The position numbers and the translations under genes are program-made. The notes below the pieces were generated by a model. That model saw only the letters and a program-made list of their open reading frames with translations. It did not search any database and was not told the origin of the DNA. From Microbacterium arborescens (lineage in GTDB: Bacteria > Actinomycetota > Actinomycetes > Actinomycetales > Microbacteriaceae), in assembly GCF_030369635.1 (NCBI RefSeq), contig NZ_CP128474.1:1550001-1614000 (forward strand): DNA of 64,000 nucleotides, given 5' to 3'. Below are positions 15,540-26,241 of the stretch, in pieces; the stretch's first letter is position 1, and every line of letters starts with the position of its first letter.

Positions 15540-18500
15540 ATGCACCTGAAGAGCGTCACGCTCAAGGGCTTCAAGTCGTTCGCTCAGCCGACCACTTTCG
15601 TGCTCGAACCGGGCGTCACCTGCATCGTCGGACCCAACGGCTCGGGCAAGTCGAACGTCGTCGACGCGCTCGCCTGGGTCATGGGCGAGCAGGGGGCCAA
15701 GACCCTTCGCGGCGGGAAGATGGAAGACGTCATCTTCGCCGGAACTGCGACGCGCGGGCCGCTCGGTCGCGCCGAGGTCCAGCTGACGATCGACAACCAC
15801 GACGGCGTGCTTCCGATCGAATACGCCGAGGTGACGATCAGCCGCACGCTGTTCCGCAACGGATCGAGCGAGTACGCGATCAACGGCGAGACGTGCCGGC
15901 TGCTCGACGTGCAGGAGCTGCTGAGCGACTCCGGCCTCGGTCGCGAGATGCACGTGATCATCGGGCAGGGCCGGCTCGACACCGTGCTGCAGGCGAGCGC
16001 CGAGGACCGACGCGGTTTCATCGAGGAAGCGGCGGGCATCCTGAAGCACCGCCGCCGCAAAGAGAAGACGGTCCGCAAGCTCGAGGCGATGGAGGCCAAC
16101 CTCACGCGGTTGAGCGACCTGGCGGGCGAGCTGCGGCGGCAGCTGAAGCCCCTCGGCAAACAGGCCGAGATCGCGCGCGAAGCCGCGACGATCGCCGCCG
16201 TCGTCCGCGACGCGAAGGCGAGGCTGTACGCCGACGACCTCGTCGCGCTGCGCTCCCAGCTCGCCGACCATGCACGCGACGAGCACGAGCGTCACGCCGA
16301 ACGCCTCGTGCTGCAGGACCGGCTCGACGGCGTCAAACGACGCATCGACGAGCTCGAGGCCGAGCAGCGATCCGAGGCCGTCGACAGGGCACGCGCAACC
16401 GCGTTCGCGCTCGAGCAGGTCCAGGAGCGGGTGCGCGGACTGCACACGCTCGCGGCGCAGCGCCGCGCGCTTCTCGAGGACGACGGCCAGCTCTCCACCG
16501 AGGTCGCCACGGTCGGGCAGTCCGCCATCGACGAGGCGCGGCAGGAGATCGACGACATCGCGTCGGGCGTCGGCGATGCGCAGGATGCGGCTGCTGCGGC
16601 ATCGCGCGATGTCATCCGGGCGCGCGCTGAACTCGATGCGCTCGACGCCGACATCGCGGCGCAGAGCGCTCTCGTCTCGGAGCACGACATGCGCCTCACC
16701 AAGCTCCGCGGGCGCGCCGAGGCCGCAGCGTCCCGGCTGGATGCCCTTCGTGCGGCGGTGGAGCGGCAGCAGCGGGGTCTCGATGCCGCTCGGGCGCGCC
16801 GCGCCGAGGCAGAGGCAGCCCTCGAACAGGTCCAGGCCGACGCGGCTCCCGAGGTCAGCTCCGCCGAGCACGCCGCCGCCTACGAGCGGGCTCAGCGCGA
16901 CGCGACGGACGCCGAGACCGCGCTGGCCGGGATCCGCGAGAGACTGCACGCGGCCGAGCGCGAGGTCGAGTCGCTGACGGCGCAGACGGCCGCACTCGGG
17001 CGTGCGCTCGAGGTCCGAAACGCCGCTGCCGACCTCCTGTCGCGCGGCGACGACGGGCTCCGGTCGCTCGTCGCCGACGCCCTGAGGGTCGAGCCGGGCT
17101 ACGAGGCACCCGTGGCTGCGGCTCTGGGGGCGCTCGCTGAAGGCGTGCTCGCGGTCGATGTGGCGGCAGCGCTGCGTGCTGCGGCCACCGCTTCCACGGA
17201 AGACCTGGGCGTGGTCGACATCGTCCTAGCGGACGCTGCGCGGGGAGCGGCTGTCGCCGCCCCACCGGGTGCTGTTCGCGCGACCGACGTCGTCAGTGGT
17301 CCCGACGGCGTCATCGGGCAACTGGAGAACGTACTCATCGCGGACGACCTCGACGCCGCTGTGCGCATCCGCGATGGTTGGAGCGCGAACGATCGCGGGC
17401 GTGCCGTAGCCGTGACCAAGCAGGGCGAGCTCGTGTCGTGGCGCACGGTGCGGGCCGGCTCGGGCGAAGGTCGCTCGCACCTCGAGCTCGCCGCGGAGCG
17501 AGACGCGGCGGCAGATCGATTGAGCGAGATGAGCGTCGTCGCTGACGCGCTTCGCGAGTCGTTGACCGACGCCCAGGCGGCATGGACCGACGCTCGTGCC
17601 CGTACCCGAACCGCCCTCGAGACTCTCCGTGCCCACGATGCTGCGCTCGCGGCGGACGCCGAGAAGCTCAACAGGGTCACCGTGCGCTACGAGGCGGCGG
17701 TGGCGGAATGCGATCGGCTCGAGGCGGGCATCGCGCCGGCGGTCCATGCGGCGGCGGAAGCCGAGTCGGCAGCCCGGGAAGCGGAAGAGGCTCTGGCGGC
17801 AGCGGCCGCCGCTCCGCGCCCGATCCTCGATGCATCGGCGCGCGACGGGCTTCTCGACGCCCTCGAGCAGGCCCGGGAACGCGAGATGCGCGCGCGCCTC
17901 GACATCGAGACCTTGCGTGAGCGGGTGCGGGCCGGCGAGGCACGGGTCGTCCAGCTCGAACGACAGCGCGAGCGGGAGCGGGCGGCGGCGGCAGAAGCGG
18001 CCCGGCGCGCCGTCATCCGCCGGCAGCAGCGCGCGATCGCGGATGCCGTCGCCGCCCAGTTGCCGCCTCTGATCGCGTCCATCGATCGGTCGGTGGCCGC
18101 GGCCCGTGTCGAGCTCGGACGTGCCGAACAGGCACGGAGCGAGATCACCGCCGAACTCGCCGAGCTCCGGAAGCAGGACCAGGCGGCCCGCAGCCGGCTC
18201 GCGGCCCTGACGGACTCCGTGCACGGACTCGAGATGCAGATGCACGAGAAGAAGCTCCACGTGACGAGCCTGCTCGAACGCGTCGGCTCCGAGCTGGGCT
18301 TCGACGAAGACATTCTCGTTTCGGAATATGGCCCGGACCAGCCCGTCCTCGACGATGGCGGTGAGGCGGTGCCATTCGACCGGGCGTCTCAGCGCCGCCG
18401 TCTGACGGACGCGGAGCGGAAGCTCGGGCAGCTCGGCCGCGTGAATCCGCTGGCGCTGGAGGAGTACGCGGCGCTCGAGCAGCGACACGCGTTCCTCACC

Positions 18501-19046
18501 GAGCAGCTCGCCGATCTCACGCAGACGCGCGCGGATCTCCTGACGATCATCGGTGAGCTCGACGAGCGCATGCAGACGATCTTCCTGGCTGCATTCGAAG
18601 ACACGAAGGTCGCGTTCGGTGAGGTGTTCCCGATCCTGTTCCCGGGCGGCACGGGCAGCATCTCGCTCACCGACCCCGACAATCCGCTGACGACCGGCAT
18701 CGAGGTCTCGGTGCGACCGGTGGGAAAGAAGATCGAGCGACTGTCGCTGCTCTCGGGAGGCGAGCGCTCGCTCGCGGCGGTGGCTCTGCTGACGGCGATC
18801 TTCAAGGCGCGCCCGAGCCCGTTCTACATCCTCGACGAGGTCGAGGCGGCGCTCGATGATGCGAACCTCGGGCGGCTGCTCGGCGTCTTCGAGCAGCTCC
18901 GAGAGTCGAGTCAGCTCATCGTGATCACGCATCAAAAGCGCACGATGGAGATCGCGGATGCCCTCTACGGCGTGTCCATGCGTCAGGACGGGGTGTCGGC
19001 GGTCGTGGGCCAGCGCGTACGTGAGCGTGCAGGCGCCGTAGGCTGA
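15540..19046 (+). CDS. smc: Chromosome segregation protein SMC
   Basis: ATPase of the condensin complex that compacts and segregates the chromosome. At 1168 residues it is full length. The head begins MHLKSVTLKGFKSFA with Walker A GPNGSGKSN; two long coiled coils (about 170-480 and 660-1000, rich in Ala, Arg, Glu) flank the hinge (about 500-640, with GDDGLRSLVADAL and GAVRATDVVSGPDGVIGQL). The C-terminal head carries LLSGGERSLAAVALL and Walker B SPFYILDEVEAALDDAN. The ATG at 15540 has GGGAGG seven bases upstream. Followed within six bases by ftsY. Confidence 0.97.
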   Translation: MHLKSVTLKGFKSFAQPTTFVLEPGVTCIVGPNGSGKSNVVDALAWVMGEQGAKTLRGGKMEDVIFAGTATRGPLGRAEVQLTIDNHDGVLPIEYAEVTISRTLFRNGSSEYAINGETCRLLDVQELLSDSGLGREMHVIIGQGRLDTVLQASAEDRRGFIEEAAGILKHRRRKEKTVRKLEAMEANLTRLSDLAGELRRQLKPLGKQAEIAREAATIAAVVRDAKARLYADDLVALRSQLADHARDEHERHAERLVLQDRLDGVKRRIDELEAEQRSEAVDRARATAFALEQVQERVRGLHTLAAQRRALLEDDGQLSTEVATVGQSAIDEARQEIDDIASGVGDAQDAAAAASRDVIRARAELDALDADIAAQSALVSEHDMRLTKLRGRAEAAASRLDALRAAVERQQRGLDAARARRAEAEAALEQVQADAAPEVSSAEHAAAYERAQRDATDAETALAGIRERLHAAEREVESLTAQTAALGRALEVRNAAADLLSRGDDGLRSLVADALRVEPGYEAPVAAALGALAEGVLAVDVAAALRAAATASTEDLGVVDIVLADAARGAAVAAPPGAVRATDVVSGPDGVIGQLENVLIADDLDAAVRIRDGWSANDRGRAVAVTKQGELVSWRTVRAGSGEGRSHLELAAERDAAADRLSEMSVVADALRESLTDAQAAWTDARARTRTALETLRAHDAALAADAEKLNRVTVRYEAAVAECDRLEAGIAPAVHAAAEAESAAREAEEALAAAAAAPRPILDASARDGLLDALEQAREREMRARLDIETLRERVRAGEARVVQLERQRERERAAAAEAARRAVIRRQQRAIADAVAAQLPPLIASIDRSVAAARVELGRAEQARSEITAELAELRKQDQAARSRLAALTDSVHGLEMQMHEKKLHVTSLLERVGSELGFDEDILVSEYGPDQPVLDDGGEAVPFDRASQRRRLTDAERKLGQLGRVNPLALEEYAALEQRHAFLTEQLADLTQTRADLLTIIGELDERMQTIFLAAFEDTKVAFGEVFPILFPGGTGSISLTDPDNPLTTGIEVSVRPVGKKIERLSLLSGGERSLAAVALLTAIFKARPSPFYILDEVEAALDDANLGRLLGVFEQLRESSQLIVITHQKRTMEIADALYGVSMRQDGVSAVVGQRVRERAGAVG
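19039..19044 (+). promoter_or_regulatory. Probable -10 box before ftsY
   Basis: TAGGCT at the end of smc, seven bases before the ftsY ATG; an internal leaderless promoter would allow ftsY to be expressed apart from smc. Confidence 0.45.
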
Positions 19047-19051
19047 GGGGT

Positions 19052-19924
19052 ATGGCCGAGAATCCCTGGTCGCTCTCGCGCGCGTTGCGCGGGCTCTTCG
19101 TCAAGCCGACCATCGACGAGAACACGTGGGACGACCTCGAGACGGCGCTCCTGACCGCCGACTTCGGGCCCGACATCACCGAGCGCCTGGTGGACGACCT
19201 GCGCGGCAAGGTCGAACGCTACCGCACGACCGACCCTCGCGACCTCCAGCGGATGCTGAAGGAGACGCTCGAGGAGCGGTTCGCCGCCTTCGACTCGACT
19301 CTGCGCTTGACCGAACGTCCCGCGGTGGTCCTGGTCGTCGGGGTCAACGGGGTGGGCAAGACCACGACGATCGGCAAGTTCGCCAAGTTCCTGCAGCGCT
19401 ACGGCCGCTCGGTCGTCGTCGGCGCTGCCGACACCTTCCGCGCCGCTGCCGTCGATCAGCTCGCGACGTGGGCCGAGCGCGGCGGTGCTCAGATCGTCCG
19501 CCCGCAACAGGAAGGGCAGGATCCGGCTTCGGTCGCTTTCCAGACGATCGACTACGCCAAGCAGACGGGCACCGAGATCGTGCTCGTCGACACGGCCGGC
19601 CGCCTTCACACCAAGGGCGGGCTCATGGACGAACTCACCAAGATCCGCCGCGTCATCGAGAAGCAGGCACCCATCAGCGAGGTGCTGCTGGTTCTCGACG
19701 CGACGACCGGTCAGAACGGCGTCATGCAGGCCGAGGCGTTCCTCGAGCACGCGGGAGTGACCGGCCTGGTGCTCACGAAACTCGACGGCTCCGCCCGCGG
19801 CGGATTCGTCCTCGCGGTGCAGGAGCGCACCGGCATCCCCGTGAAGCTGCTCGGTCAAGGAGAGGGCATCAACGACCTCACCGGCTTCACCCCGCACGTC
19901 TTCGCGTCGGCGCTCGTCGATTGA
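19052..19924 (+). CDS. ftsY: Signal recognition particle receptor FtsY
   Basis: GTPase that receives SRP-bound ribosomes at the membrane. 290 residues: it lacks the long acidic A domain of E. coli FtsY and begins directly with the N domain (WSLSRALRGLFVKPTIDENTWDDLETALL). The G domain has VVGVNGVGKTTTIGKFA, DTFRAAAVDQL, VDTAGRLHTKGGLM, TKLDGSARGG and LGQGEGINDL. It works with Ffh, also encoded here at 23.3 kb. Confidence 0.96.
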   Translation: MAENPWSLSRALRGLFVKPTIDENTWDDLETALLTADFGPDITERLVDDLRGKVERYRTTDPRDLQRMLKETLEERFAAFDSTLRLTERPAVVLVVGVNGVGKTTTIGKFAKFLQRYGRSVVVGAADTFRAAAVDQLATWAERGGAQIVRPQQEGQDPASVAFQTIDYAKQTGTEIVLVDTAGRLHTKGGLMDELTKIRRVIEKQAPISEVLLVLDATTGQNGVMQAEAFLEHAGVTGLVLTKLDGSARGGFVLAVQERTGIPVKLLGQGEGINDLTGFTPHVFASALVD

Positions 19925-19984
19925 CTCCCGCGCCGCGCCGCATCAGGACTTCCCCCGCACCCTCACGGCTGGTTTCATAAACAC

Positions 19985-20485
19985 ATGGCGATCGAGCACG
20001 ACTACTTCGGACTCCTCGAGTCGGGGCCGGACGGATCGATCTTCTGGTCGGATCACGTCGAGATCGGTGACCAGACGGTCACCGTCGACCTGACGGCTCC
20101 GGATCAGGATGACGTGTCCGCCGCCGCCCTCGATGTCGCTGCCGCGATGATCTCGGCGATCGAATCGATCGACCTGTCTGCCCGCAATGCCATGGTCTCC
20201 GAGCTCAACGATCGCACGAGCGAGGTGATCGAGTTCATCCTCCAGCAGCAGGAGGAGCTCGGCGAAGACATCGAGTCGTACCTGGTCGACATCTCAGGCG
20301 ACGTTCATATGGACGTCATCCGATCGCTTCAGCTGATCAGCATGACGATCCTGGCCGACGAGCATGGGGGATCCGACCCGTTCGCCGTGCTCGAATATGC
20401 CCTCGACCCCGACTCGACCGAAGAGGTCCTTCTGGTCAATCTCACCAGCGACGGCAGCATCCAGTCGGTCACCAGCGCGGACTGA
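19985..20485 (+). CDS. DUF2004-like protein
   Basis: 166-residue acidic cytoplasmic protein, beginning IEHDYFGLLESGPDGSIFWSD, which fits the DUF2004 type. The function is unknown. The middle is helical (EVIEFILQQQEELGEDI), and the end has a beta segment (EEVLLVNLTSDGSIQSV). It directly precedes the next gene with one base between stop and GTG start. Confidence 0.7.
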   Translation: MAIEHDYFGLLESGPDGSIFWSDHVEIGDQTVTVDLTAPDQDDVSAAALDVAAAMISAIESIDLSARNAMVSELNDRTSEVIEFILQQQEELGEDIESYLVDISGDVHMDVIRSLQLISMTILADEHGGSDPFAVLEYALDPDSTEEVLLVNLTSDGSIQSVTSAD

Positions 20486-20486
20486 C

Positions 20487-20930
20487 GTGCAGACCTTCCT
20501 GCCGTACCCCTCGTTTTCAGAATCGGCGGCAGTACTCGACATGGCGAGGCTCGGCAAGCAGCGGGTCGAGACGTTGCAACTCCTGCGCGCCAATACTGTG
20601 GCGGGCTATGGCTGGCGGAACCACCCGGCCGCAAAGATGTGGCGAGGGTATCTGCCGGCGCTGACGGCGTACGGCCTTGCGATGACCGACGCGTGGATCG
20701 CGGCCGGTCGCGCCGACACGGTCCGGCCGCAACTGCGGGAGTTCGCGCCCGATGTCGACGGAATCTCTGAGAGTGATCTCGAGATGCCACCGTGGCTCGG
20801 CGACGAGGCGTTCCATCTGTCTCACCGCTCGAACCTCTTGCGCAAGGATGCCGCCTACTACCGGCCGCGCTTCGGTGACGTCCCCGACGACCTTCCCTAT
20901 GTCTGGCCGCCGGACCCGACCGCGACCTGA
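20487..20930 (+). CDS. MSMEG_6728 family (pyrimidine-dimer glycosylase-like) protein
   Basis: 147 residues starting at GTG 20487 with MQTFLPYPSFSESAAVLDMARLGKQRVETLQLL, the hallmark of a widespread actinobacterial family related to T4 endonuclease V-type proteins (Thr2-containing N-terminus, Arg and Glu in the following helix). It then has GWRNHPAAKMWRGY and FHLSHRSNLLRKDAAYYRPRF. The activity in DNA repair is a family-level suggestion only. It converges on lipA. Confidence 0.75.
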   Translation: MQTFLPYPSFSESAAVLDMARLGKQRVETLQLLRANTVAGYGWRNHPAAKMWRGYLPALTAYGLAMTDAWIAAGRADTVRPQLREFAPDVDGISESDLEMPPWLGDEAFHLSHRSNLLRKDAAYYRPRFGDVPDDLPYVWPPDPTAT

Positions 20931-20958
20931 GCGGGGCGTGGCCAGGCCCCCCGGGTCG

Positions 20959-21984
20959 TCAGACGGCCTGCGCGAATCCTGACTGCGCCGAGTCGGCGAG
21001 ATGTGCCAGGTGCGGCGGGATGTCGCGGCCCTTCGCGACCATCGACTGCGCCCACAAGCGTCCGGCGCGGTAAGAGGATCTCACGAGCGGGCCGGCAAGC
21101 ACCCCCAGGAAGCCGATGCGCTCGGCCTCCTCTCGGAAACCGACGAACTCCTCGGGCTTCACCCACCGGTCCACGGGCAGGTGGCGCGGTGTGGGGCGGA
21201 GGTACTGCGTGATCGTGATGATGTCGGTCCCGGCGTCGTGGAGATCCTGCAGAGCCTGGACGACCTCGTCGGGTGTCTCGCCCATGCCGAGGATGAGGTT
21301 CGACTTCGTGATGAGCCCGGCGTCACGGGCACGTGTGATCACTCCGAGCGAGCGCTCGTAGCGGAACGCTGGTCGGATCCGCTTGAAGATACGGGGGACC
21401 GTCTCGACGTTGTGGGCGAAGACCTCTGGCCGCGACGCGAACACCTCGTCGAGCTGTGCGGCATCCCCGTTGAAGTCCGTCGCGAGGATCTCGACGCCCG
21501 TACCCGGGTTGTCGGCGTGGATACGACGGACCGTCTCTGCGTGCAGCCACGCCCCGCCGTCGGCGAGGTCATCGCGTGCCACGCCCGTCACCGTCGCGTA
21601 GCGCAGTTGCATCCGGTGGACGCTCTCGGCGACGCGACGCGGCTCGTCGGTGTCGTACTCGGCGGGCTTCCCCGTGTCGATCTGACAGAAGTCGCAGCGC
21701 CGTGTGCACTGCGACCCGCCGATGAGGAAGGTCGCTTCTCGGTCTTCCCAGCATTCGTAGATGTTCGGGCATCCTGCTTCCTGGCAGACCGTGTGCAGGC
21801 CCTCATCCCGGACCAGGTCGTGAAGCGCGCGGTACTCCTCGCCCATCCGGGCCTCCGTCTTGATCCACTCGGGCTTGCGCTCGATCGGGGTCTGGGCATT
21901 GCGCACCTCGAGGCGCAGGAGCTTGCGTCCCTCCGGCCCGCCCGCTGCCGGGGCGCCGGCGGGCACGGCGCAGCCGCCGCTCAC
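20959..21984 (-). CDS. lipA: Lipoyl synthase
   Basis: Radical-SAM enzyme that inserts two sulfurs into octanoyl groups on lipoate-dependent enzymes. The auxiliary cluster cysteines are in [12 protein letters not shown], the radical-SAM cluster in CTRRCDFC, and the C-terminal RSSYRAG serine ligand is present. 341 residues. The GTG start overlaps the lipB stop by 4 bases (GTGA), so the pair is coupled. The first 20 residues ([20 protein letters not shown]) are a non-conserved extension. Confidence 0.96.
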   Translation of the reverse strand: MSGGCAVPAGAPAAGGPEGRKLLRLEVRNAQTPIERKPEWIKTEARMGEEYRALHDLVRDEGLHTVCQEAGCPNIYECWEDREATFLIGGSQCTRRCDFCQIDTGKPAEYDTDEPRRVAESVHRMQLRYATVTGVARDDLADGGAWLHAETVRRIHADNPGTGVEILATDFNGDAAQLDEVFASRPEVFAHNVETVPRIFKRIRPAFRYERSLGVITRARDAGLITKSNLILGMGETPDEVVQALQDLHDAGTDIITITQYLRPTPRHLPVDRWVKPEEFVGFREEAERIGFLGVLAGPLVRSSYRAGRLWAQSMVAKGRDIPPHLAHLADSAQSGFAQAV

Positions 21985-22619
21985 GCTGCGACCGCCGTGT
22001 CGAACTCGGCGCGGAAGTGGCGGGTGACGGTGTCGAGCGCCGATGCGGGCGAGATGTCATCGCCCAACACCGTCGACAGCGTGGCCACCCCGGCATCGGT
22101 GATGCCGCAGGGGATGATCTGGTCGAAGGGCGCGAGGTCGTTGTCGCAATTGAGGGCGAAGCCGTGCATCGTCACGCCGCGCTGGACGCGGACGCCGATC
22201 GCCGCGATCTTCGCGTCGTGGCCGCCGTCACGTACCCACACCCCGCTACGACCCGTCACCTGACGGGCCGAGATGCCGAGCTCGGCGACAGCGTCGATGA
22301 GGACACGTTCGAGTCTCCGCACGTGCGAGACGACGTCGACCGGCTCGGGGAGGCGGAGGATCGGATAGCCCACCAGCTGCCCGGGCCCGTGCCAGGTGAT
22401 CTTGCCGCCGCGGTCGACATCGACCACGGCGGTCCCGTCGGTCGGTCGTTCGCCGGGGGAGGTGCGTGCTCCCGCGGTGAACACCGCCTCGTGCTCCAGC
22501 AGAAGGAGTGTGTCCGGACCGCCGGCGACCACAGCGTCGTGAACACGACGCTGCAGCTCCCAGCCTTGTGCATATGGGACGACGGCGGGGGCGAGCCCCA
22601 CGACGCGGATGTCGAGCAC
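21981..22619 (-). CDS. lipB: Octanoyltransferase LipB
   Basis: Moves octanoate from acyl carrier protein to lipoyl domains, the step before LipA. 212 residues with the family signature [19 protein letters not shown] (Lys and His region), [16 protein letters not shown] and the catalytic Cys in [11 protein letters not shown] start behind GAGGAGG. It is divergent from the TetR-type gene. Confidence 0.95.
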   Translation of the reverse strand: MLDIRVVGLAPAVVPYAQGWELQRRVHDAVVAGGPDTLLLLEHEAVFTAGARTSPGERPTDGTAVVDVDRGGKITWHGPGQLVGYPILRLPEPVDVVSHVRRLERVLIDAVAELGISARQVTGRSGVWVRDGGHDAKIAAIGVRVQRGVTMHGFALNCDNDLAPFDQIIPCGITDAGVATLSTVLGDDISPASALDTVTRHFRAEFDTAVAA

Positions 22620-22665
22620 GGATCCTCCTCGAGATACTGGACTGCGTCCAAGAATACGACACGCC

Positions 22666-22671
22666 TAGGCT
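22666..22671 (+). promoter_or_regulatory. Probable -10 box of the TetR-type gene
   Basis: TAGGCT lies three bases before an ATG (22675) and six before an in-frame GTG (22678); the spacing seen at other starts here favours the GTG. Confidence 0.4.
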
Positions 22672-22677
22672 GTCATG

Positions 22678-23244
22678 GTGACGTCCCGATCCCGCGCCGG
22701 CCGGCCCCGCGTGTCGTCCCGCGAGACGCTGGCCGAGGCTGCGTGCGAGTTGTTCCTCGAGCAGGGCTACGACGCGACGACCGTCGCTGACATCACACGG
22801 CGCGCCGGCGTCAGTCGATCGAGCTTCTTCAATTACTTCTCGTCGAAGTCCGCCGTCCTGTGGTCGGGGCTCGACGAGCGGCTCGACGCAATCGAGCGCG
22901 CTCTGCGCTCCGCCTCCGACGTCGAGGACGTCGCGGCGGCCGTGGCCGACCTCGCCCAGGGCTTCGCTCCCGATGCGCTGGCGCTGGCGATCGTCAACGA
23001 TGCAGCGATGGGGTTGTCGGACGAGCTCGCACGCGACGCGGCTCTGCGCTCCGCTCGGGTCGCTGCCGCCGTGGCGGAGACGCTCCATCGCGCGGGGACG
23101 GGCCGGCTCGAATCCGACATCCTCGGTGGCGCGTGGGGCGGTGCGGTGCTGGGTGCCGTCCGGTCGTGGGCGCGTGGGGGAGCGGGCCGTAGCGACCTGG
23201 CGCAGGAGATGGCCCGGGCGATCGCTCTCGTCCGCCGGCGCTGA
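22678..23244 (+). CDS. TetR family transcriptional regulator
   Basis: 188 residues with an N-terminal helix-turn-helix: LAEAACELFLEQGYDATTVADITRRAGVSRSSFFNYFSSK, typical of TetR. The C-terminal ligand domain is Ala-rich and short, with a C-terminal WARGGAGRSDLAQEMARAI. The start may be GTG 22678 or ATG 22675. Divergent from lipB; the target is unknown, and the adjacent lipBA operon is only a guess. Confidence 0.85.
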   Translation: MTSRSRAGRPRVSSRETLAEAACELFLEQGYDATTVADITRRAGVSRSSFFNYFSSKSAVLWSGLDERLDAIERALRSASDVEDVAAAVADLAQGFAPDALALAIVNDAAMGLSDELARDAALRSARVAAAVAETLHRAGTGRLESDILGGAWGGAVLGAVRSWARGGAGRSDLAQEMARAIALVRRR

Positions 23245-23290
23245 GCGGCCGAAGCCGCGGTCGGTGCCCGCGGGCGGCCACCCGCTCGCA

Positions 23291-23296
23291 TAGAAT
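23291..23296 (+). promoter_or_regulatory. Probable -10 box of ffh
   Basis: TAGAAT, nine bases before the ffh ATG. Confidence 0.5.
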
Positions 23297-23305
23297 CGAG
23301 GGATC

Positions 23306-24859
23306 ATGGCAACTTTCGGCACGCTCTCCGACCGTCTCACCGAGACCTTCCGGAACCTCCGCACCAAAGGAAAGCTCTCGGCGGCTGACGTCGACCAGAC
23401 CGTCCGTGAGATCCGCCGTGCGCTGCTCGACGCCGACGTCGCCCTCGTGGTCGTCAAGGAGTTCACCGCCAAGGTGCGCGAGCGCGCGCTCGGCGACGAG
23501 GTCAACCGCGCGCTGAACCCGGCGCAGCAGGTCGTCCAGATCGTCAACGAGGAGCTCGTGGGCATCCTCGGCGGCGAACAGCGGCGGCTGCAGTTCGCGA
23601 AGAACCCGCCGACCGTCATCATGCTCGCGGGTCTGCAGGGTTCGGGTAAGACCACGTTCGCAGGCAAGCTCGCCAAGCAGCTCGAGAAAGACGGCCACAC
23701 GCCGCTCCTCGTCGCGTGCGACCTCCAGCGCCCGAACGCCGTGAACCAGCTCCAGGTCGTCGCCGAGCGCGCCGGGGCGGCCATCTACGCGCCCGAGCCG
23801 GGCAACGGGGTCGGCGACCCCGTGCGGGTTGCGCGCGACGGCGTCGATCACGCCCGCCGTCACCAGCACGACGTGGTCATCATCGACACGGCGGGACGAC
23901 TCGGCGTCGACGCCGAGCTGATGAAGCAGGCGGCCTCGATCCGGAAGGCGACCGATCCCGACGAGGTGCTGTTCGTCATCGACGCGATGATCGGTCAGGA
24001 CGCGGTCAACACCGCGAAGGCGTTCCAGGAGGGTGTCGACTTCACCGGCGTCGTCCTCTCGAAGCTCGACGGAGACGCCCGCGGTGGCGCCGCGCTGTCG
24101 GTCGCCTCGGTCACGCAGCGGCCTATCATCTTCGCGTCCACGGGTGAGGGCCTCGACGACCTCGAACCCTTCCACCCCGACCGGATGGCCAGCCGCATCC
24201 TCGACCTGGGTGACATCCTCACCCTGATCGAACAGGCTCAGCAGGCGTTCGATGAGCAGGAGGCCCTCGCGGTCGCCGAGAAGCTCGCCAAGGAGCAGTT
24301 CACGCTCGAGGACTTCCTCGACCAGCTTCAGCAGATGAAGAAGATGGGCTCGATGAAGAAGATGCTCGGCATGCTGCCGGGCATGGGGCAGATGAAACAG
24401 CAGCTCGAGCAGTTCGACGAGCGCGAGATCGACCGCACCGAGGCGATCATCCGGTCGATGACGCCGTCTGAGCGACGCAACCCCAAGGTGCTCAACGGCT
24501 CGCGCCGCCTGCGCATCGCCCGCGGCTCGGGCATGACGGTGACCGACGTCAACCAGCTCGTGCAGCGCTTCGAGCAGGCCGCGAAGATGATGAAGACGGT
24601 GGCCCGAGGCGGCGTGCCCAACATCCCTGGTATGGGACCCATGGGTGGGAAGCCCGGCGCGTCGAGCAAGCGCGGCAAGCAGGCCAAGAGCAAAAGCGGT
24701 TCGCGTTCGGGAAACCCGGCCAAGCGCGCCGCCGAGAATGCGGGCCTCGCGACTGCCACAGCGCCGACCGGCTCGGGCTTCGGCCTCGGAACCGGCGGTC
24801 AGGCTCAGCCGAGCGAGGCCGACCTCGCCGAAATCCAGAAGCTTTTCGGCAAGGGCTGA
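23306..24859 (+). CDS. ffh: Signal recognition particle protein Ffh
   Basis: SRP GTPase that binds signal sequences and 4.5S RNA. 517 residues. N domain, then G domain with [45 protein letters not shown] and [13 protein letters not shown]. The methionine-rich M domain follows: [19 protein letters not shown], with the RNA-binding segment [19 protein letters not shown]. The C-terminal tail ([20 protein letters not shown] and beyond) is long, basic and low-complexity, as in other actinobacteria. Confidence 0.97.
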   Translation: MATFGTLSDRLTETFRNLRTKGKLSAADVDQTVREIRRALLDADVALVVVKEFTAKVRERALGDEVNRALNPAQQVVQIVNEELVGILGGEQRRLQFAKNPPTVIMLAGLQGSGKTTFAGKLAKQLEKDGHTPLLVACDLQRPNAVNQLQVVAERAGAAIYAPEPGNGVGDPVRVARDGVDHARRHQHDVVIIDTAGRLGVDAELMKQAASIRKATDPDEVLFVIDAMIGQDAVNTAKAFQEGVDFTGVVLSKLDGDARGGAALSVASVTQRPIIFASTGEGLDDLEPFHPDRMASRILDLGDILTLIEQAQQAFDEQEALAVAEKLAKEQFTLEDFLDQLQQMKKMGSMKKMLGMLPGMGQMKQQLEQFDEREIDRTEAIIRSMTPSERRNPKVLNGSRRLRIARGSGMTVTDVNQLVQRFEQAAKMMKTVARGGVPNIPGMGPMGGKPGASSKRGKQAKSKSGSRSGNPAKRAAENAGLATATAPTGSGFGLGTGGQAQPSEADLAEIQKLFGKG

Positions 24860-24890
24860 GTCAGCGGGGCCGGCTCAGCGGCCCTGACTC
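24858..24890. terminator. Bidirectional hairpin between ffh and the YbdK-type gene
   Basis: GAGTCAG (24858-24864) and CTGACTC (24884-24890) pair, extended inward by GGCC/GGCC pairing. It sits exactly between two convergent stop codons. No T-run is present, as is usual in such high-GC genomes. Confidence 0.5.
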
Positions 24891-26058
24891 AGCGGCCGAC
24901 GTCCGGCTGCGCCAGGTGCTGGCGCAGCGTCGGGCCGTCGCGGAACTCGCGGATGAGGTGCTGCACGACCTCGCGGAGGTCGCCGTCGGCCGCATCCGCG
25001 ACGCGCGTCTGCCGGAGATAGCTGGCCCCTTGATCGAGGATCGTGTTCAGCCCTCGGAACTCGCGGGCGCAGTGCAGCTCCTCGGCGATCGGCTCGAGCT
25101 CCGCCATCGTGTCGCGGAGGTGGTCTGCGACGTGCCGCTGAGTGCCGTCCGCATCGACGATGAGACGTGCGTCGAGTCCGTACCGCGCTGCGCGCCACTT
25201 GTTCTCCCGGACGAACCACGGCGGGATCGTGGGAAGTTCACGCCCCTCGTCGAGCTGGCGGGAGAGGTGCTCGGTGAGCACCTGAACGAGGGATGCCACG
25301 GCGGCGAGCTCGGGAAGGGTCGACATCCCGTCGCACGCCCGGATCTCGAGCGTTCCCCACTTCGGCGCCGGGCGGATGTCCCAGCGCACCTCGGATGCGT
25401 CCTCCATGACACCCGTGCGCACCATGCCGTCGAGGTAGTCCTCGAAGTCGCTCCACTTCGTGAAGCTCCAGGGCAGGCCGGCGGTGGGCAGCTGCTGGAA
25501 GACGAGGGCGCGGTTGGATGCATAGCCGGTGCGGTCGCCCGCCCAGAACGGGCTCGACGCCGAGAGCGCCTGGAGATGGGGGAGGTAGACCGAGAGGGCG
25601 TTGATCAGCGGGAACACCTTGTTGACGTCCTCGACGCCGACGTGGATGTGGATTCCCCAGATCATCATGTTGCGGCCCCACCACTGCGTCCGCTCGATGA
25701 GCTTGTGGTAGCGGGTCTTGTCCGTGATCTCCTGCTCGTACCACCGTGCGAAGGGGTGGCTGCCGGCGCACAGCATCTCGAGACCGCGCGGTGCGGCGAA
25801 CTCTCGCACCCGCTGGATGGCGTCGTCGATGTCATCGACCGCGGCTGCGACGGTGTCGCCGACTCCGCTGGTGACCTCGATGGTGTTCGTCAGCAGCTCG
25901 CCGGTGATGGTGTAGCGCTCGAGCGCCGAGGATTCCTCCACTTCGGCGAGCACTTCGGGCGCTCGGGGCGCGAGATCTCCGGTGTCGCGGTCGGCGAGCA
26001 TCAACTCCCACTCGATGCCCACGGAGGAGCGGGCAGACGTGGCGAAGGGGACCGTCAT
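24889..26058 (-). CDS. Glutamate--cysteine ligase 2 family (YbdK-type carboxylate-amine ligase)
   Basis: 389 residues of the GCS2 family. The N-terminus [12 protein letters not shown] carries the Glu-x-Glu metal site; later segments are [12 protein letters not shown] (His metal ligands), [20 protein letters not shown] and [13 protein letters not shown]. Members join glutamate or another carboxylate to an amine with ATP; the physiological product in actinobacteria is uncertain. ATG 26058 is preferred over one 57 bases upstream because the protein then starts [17 protein letters not shown] like its relatives. Confidence 0.85.
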   Translation of the reverse strand: MTVPFATSARSSVGIEWELMLADRDTGDLAPRAPEVLAEVEESSALERYTITGELLTNTIEVTSGVGDTVAAAVDDIDDAIQRVREFAAPRGLEMLCAGSHPFARWYEQEITDKTRYHKLIERTQWWGRNMMIWGIHIHVGVEDVNKVFPLINALSVYLPHLQALSASSPFWAGDRTGYASNRALVFQQLPTAGLPWSFTKWSDFEDYLDGMVRTGVMEDASEVRWDIRPAPKWGTLEIRACDGMSTLPELAAVASLVQVLTEHLSRQLDEGRELPTIPPWFVRENKWRAARYGLDARLIVDADGTQRHVADHLRDTMAELEPIAEELHCAREFRGLNTILDQGASYLRQTRVADAADGDLREVVQHLIREFRDGPTLRQHLAQPDVGR

Positions 26059-26241
26059 GCGCTCAGTCTGACACGCGCTACGGCGCGGTTCGCGACGACC
26101 GTCATCATCTGGCAAAATAGACGGTTGGACCGCTCGCTCGACCCTCTATCCGGCGAGAAGGTCCACCCTCAGAGCTCCCGCCGGGTGTGCACCCCACGCT
26201 CCAGGCGACGTTCACTTCACATCACACCACTCAGGAGAATT

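Noticed and set aside
17226..18935. 569-codon minus-strand frame opposite smc
   Set aside because: Shadow of the SMC coiled coil.
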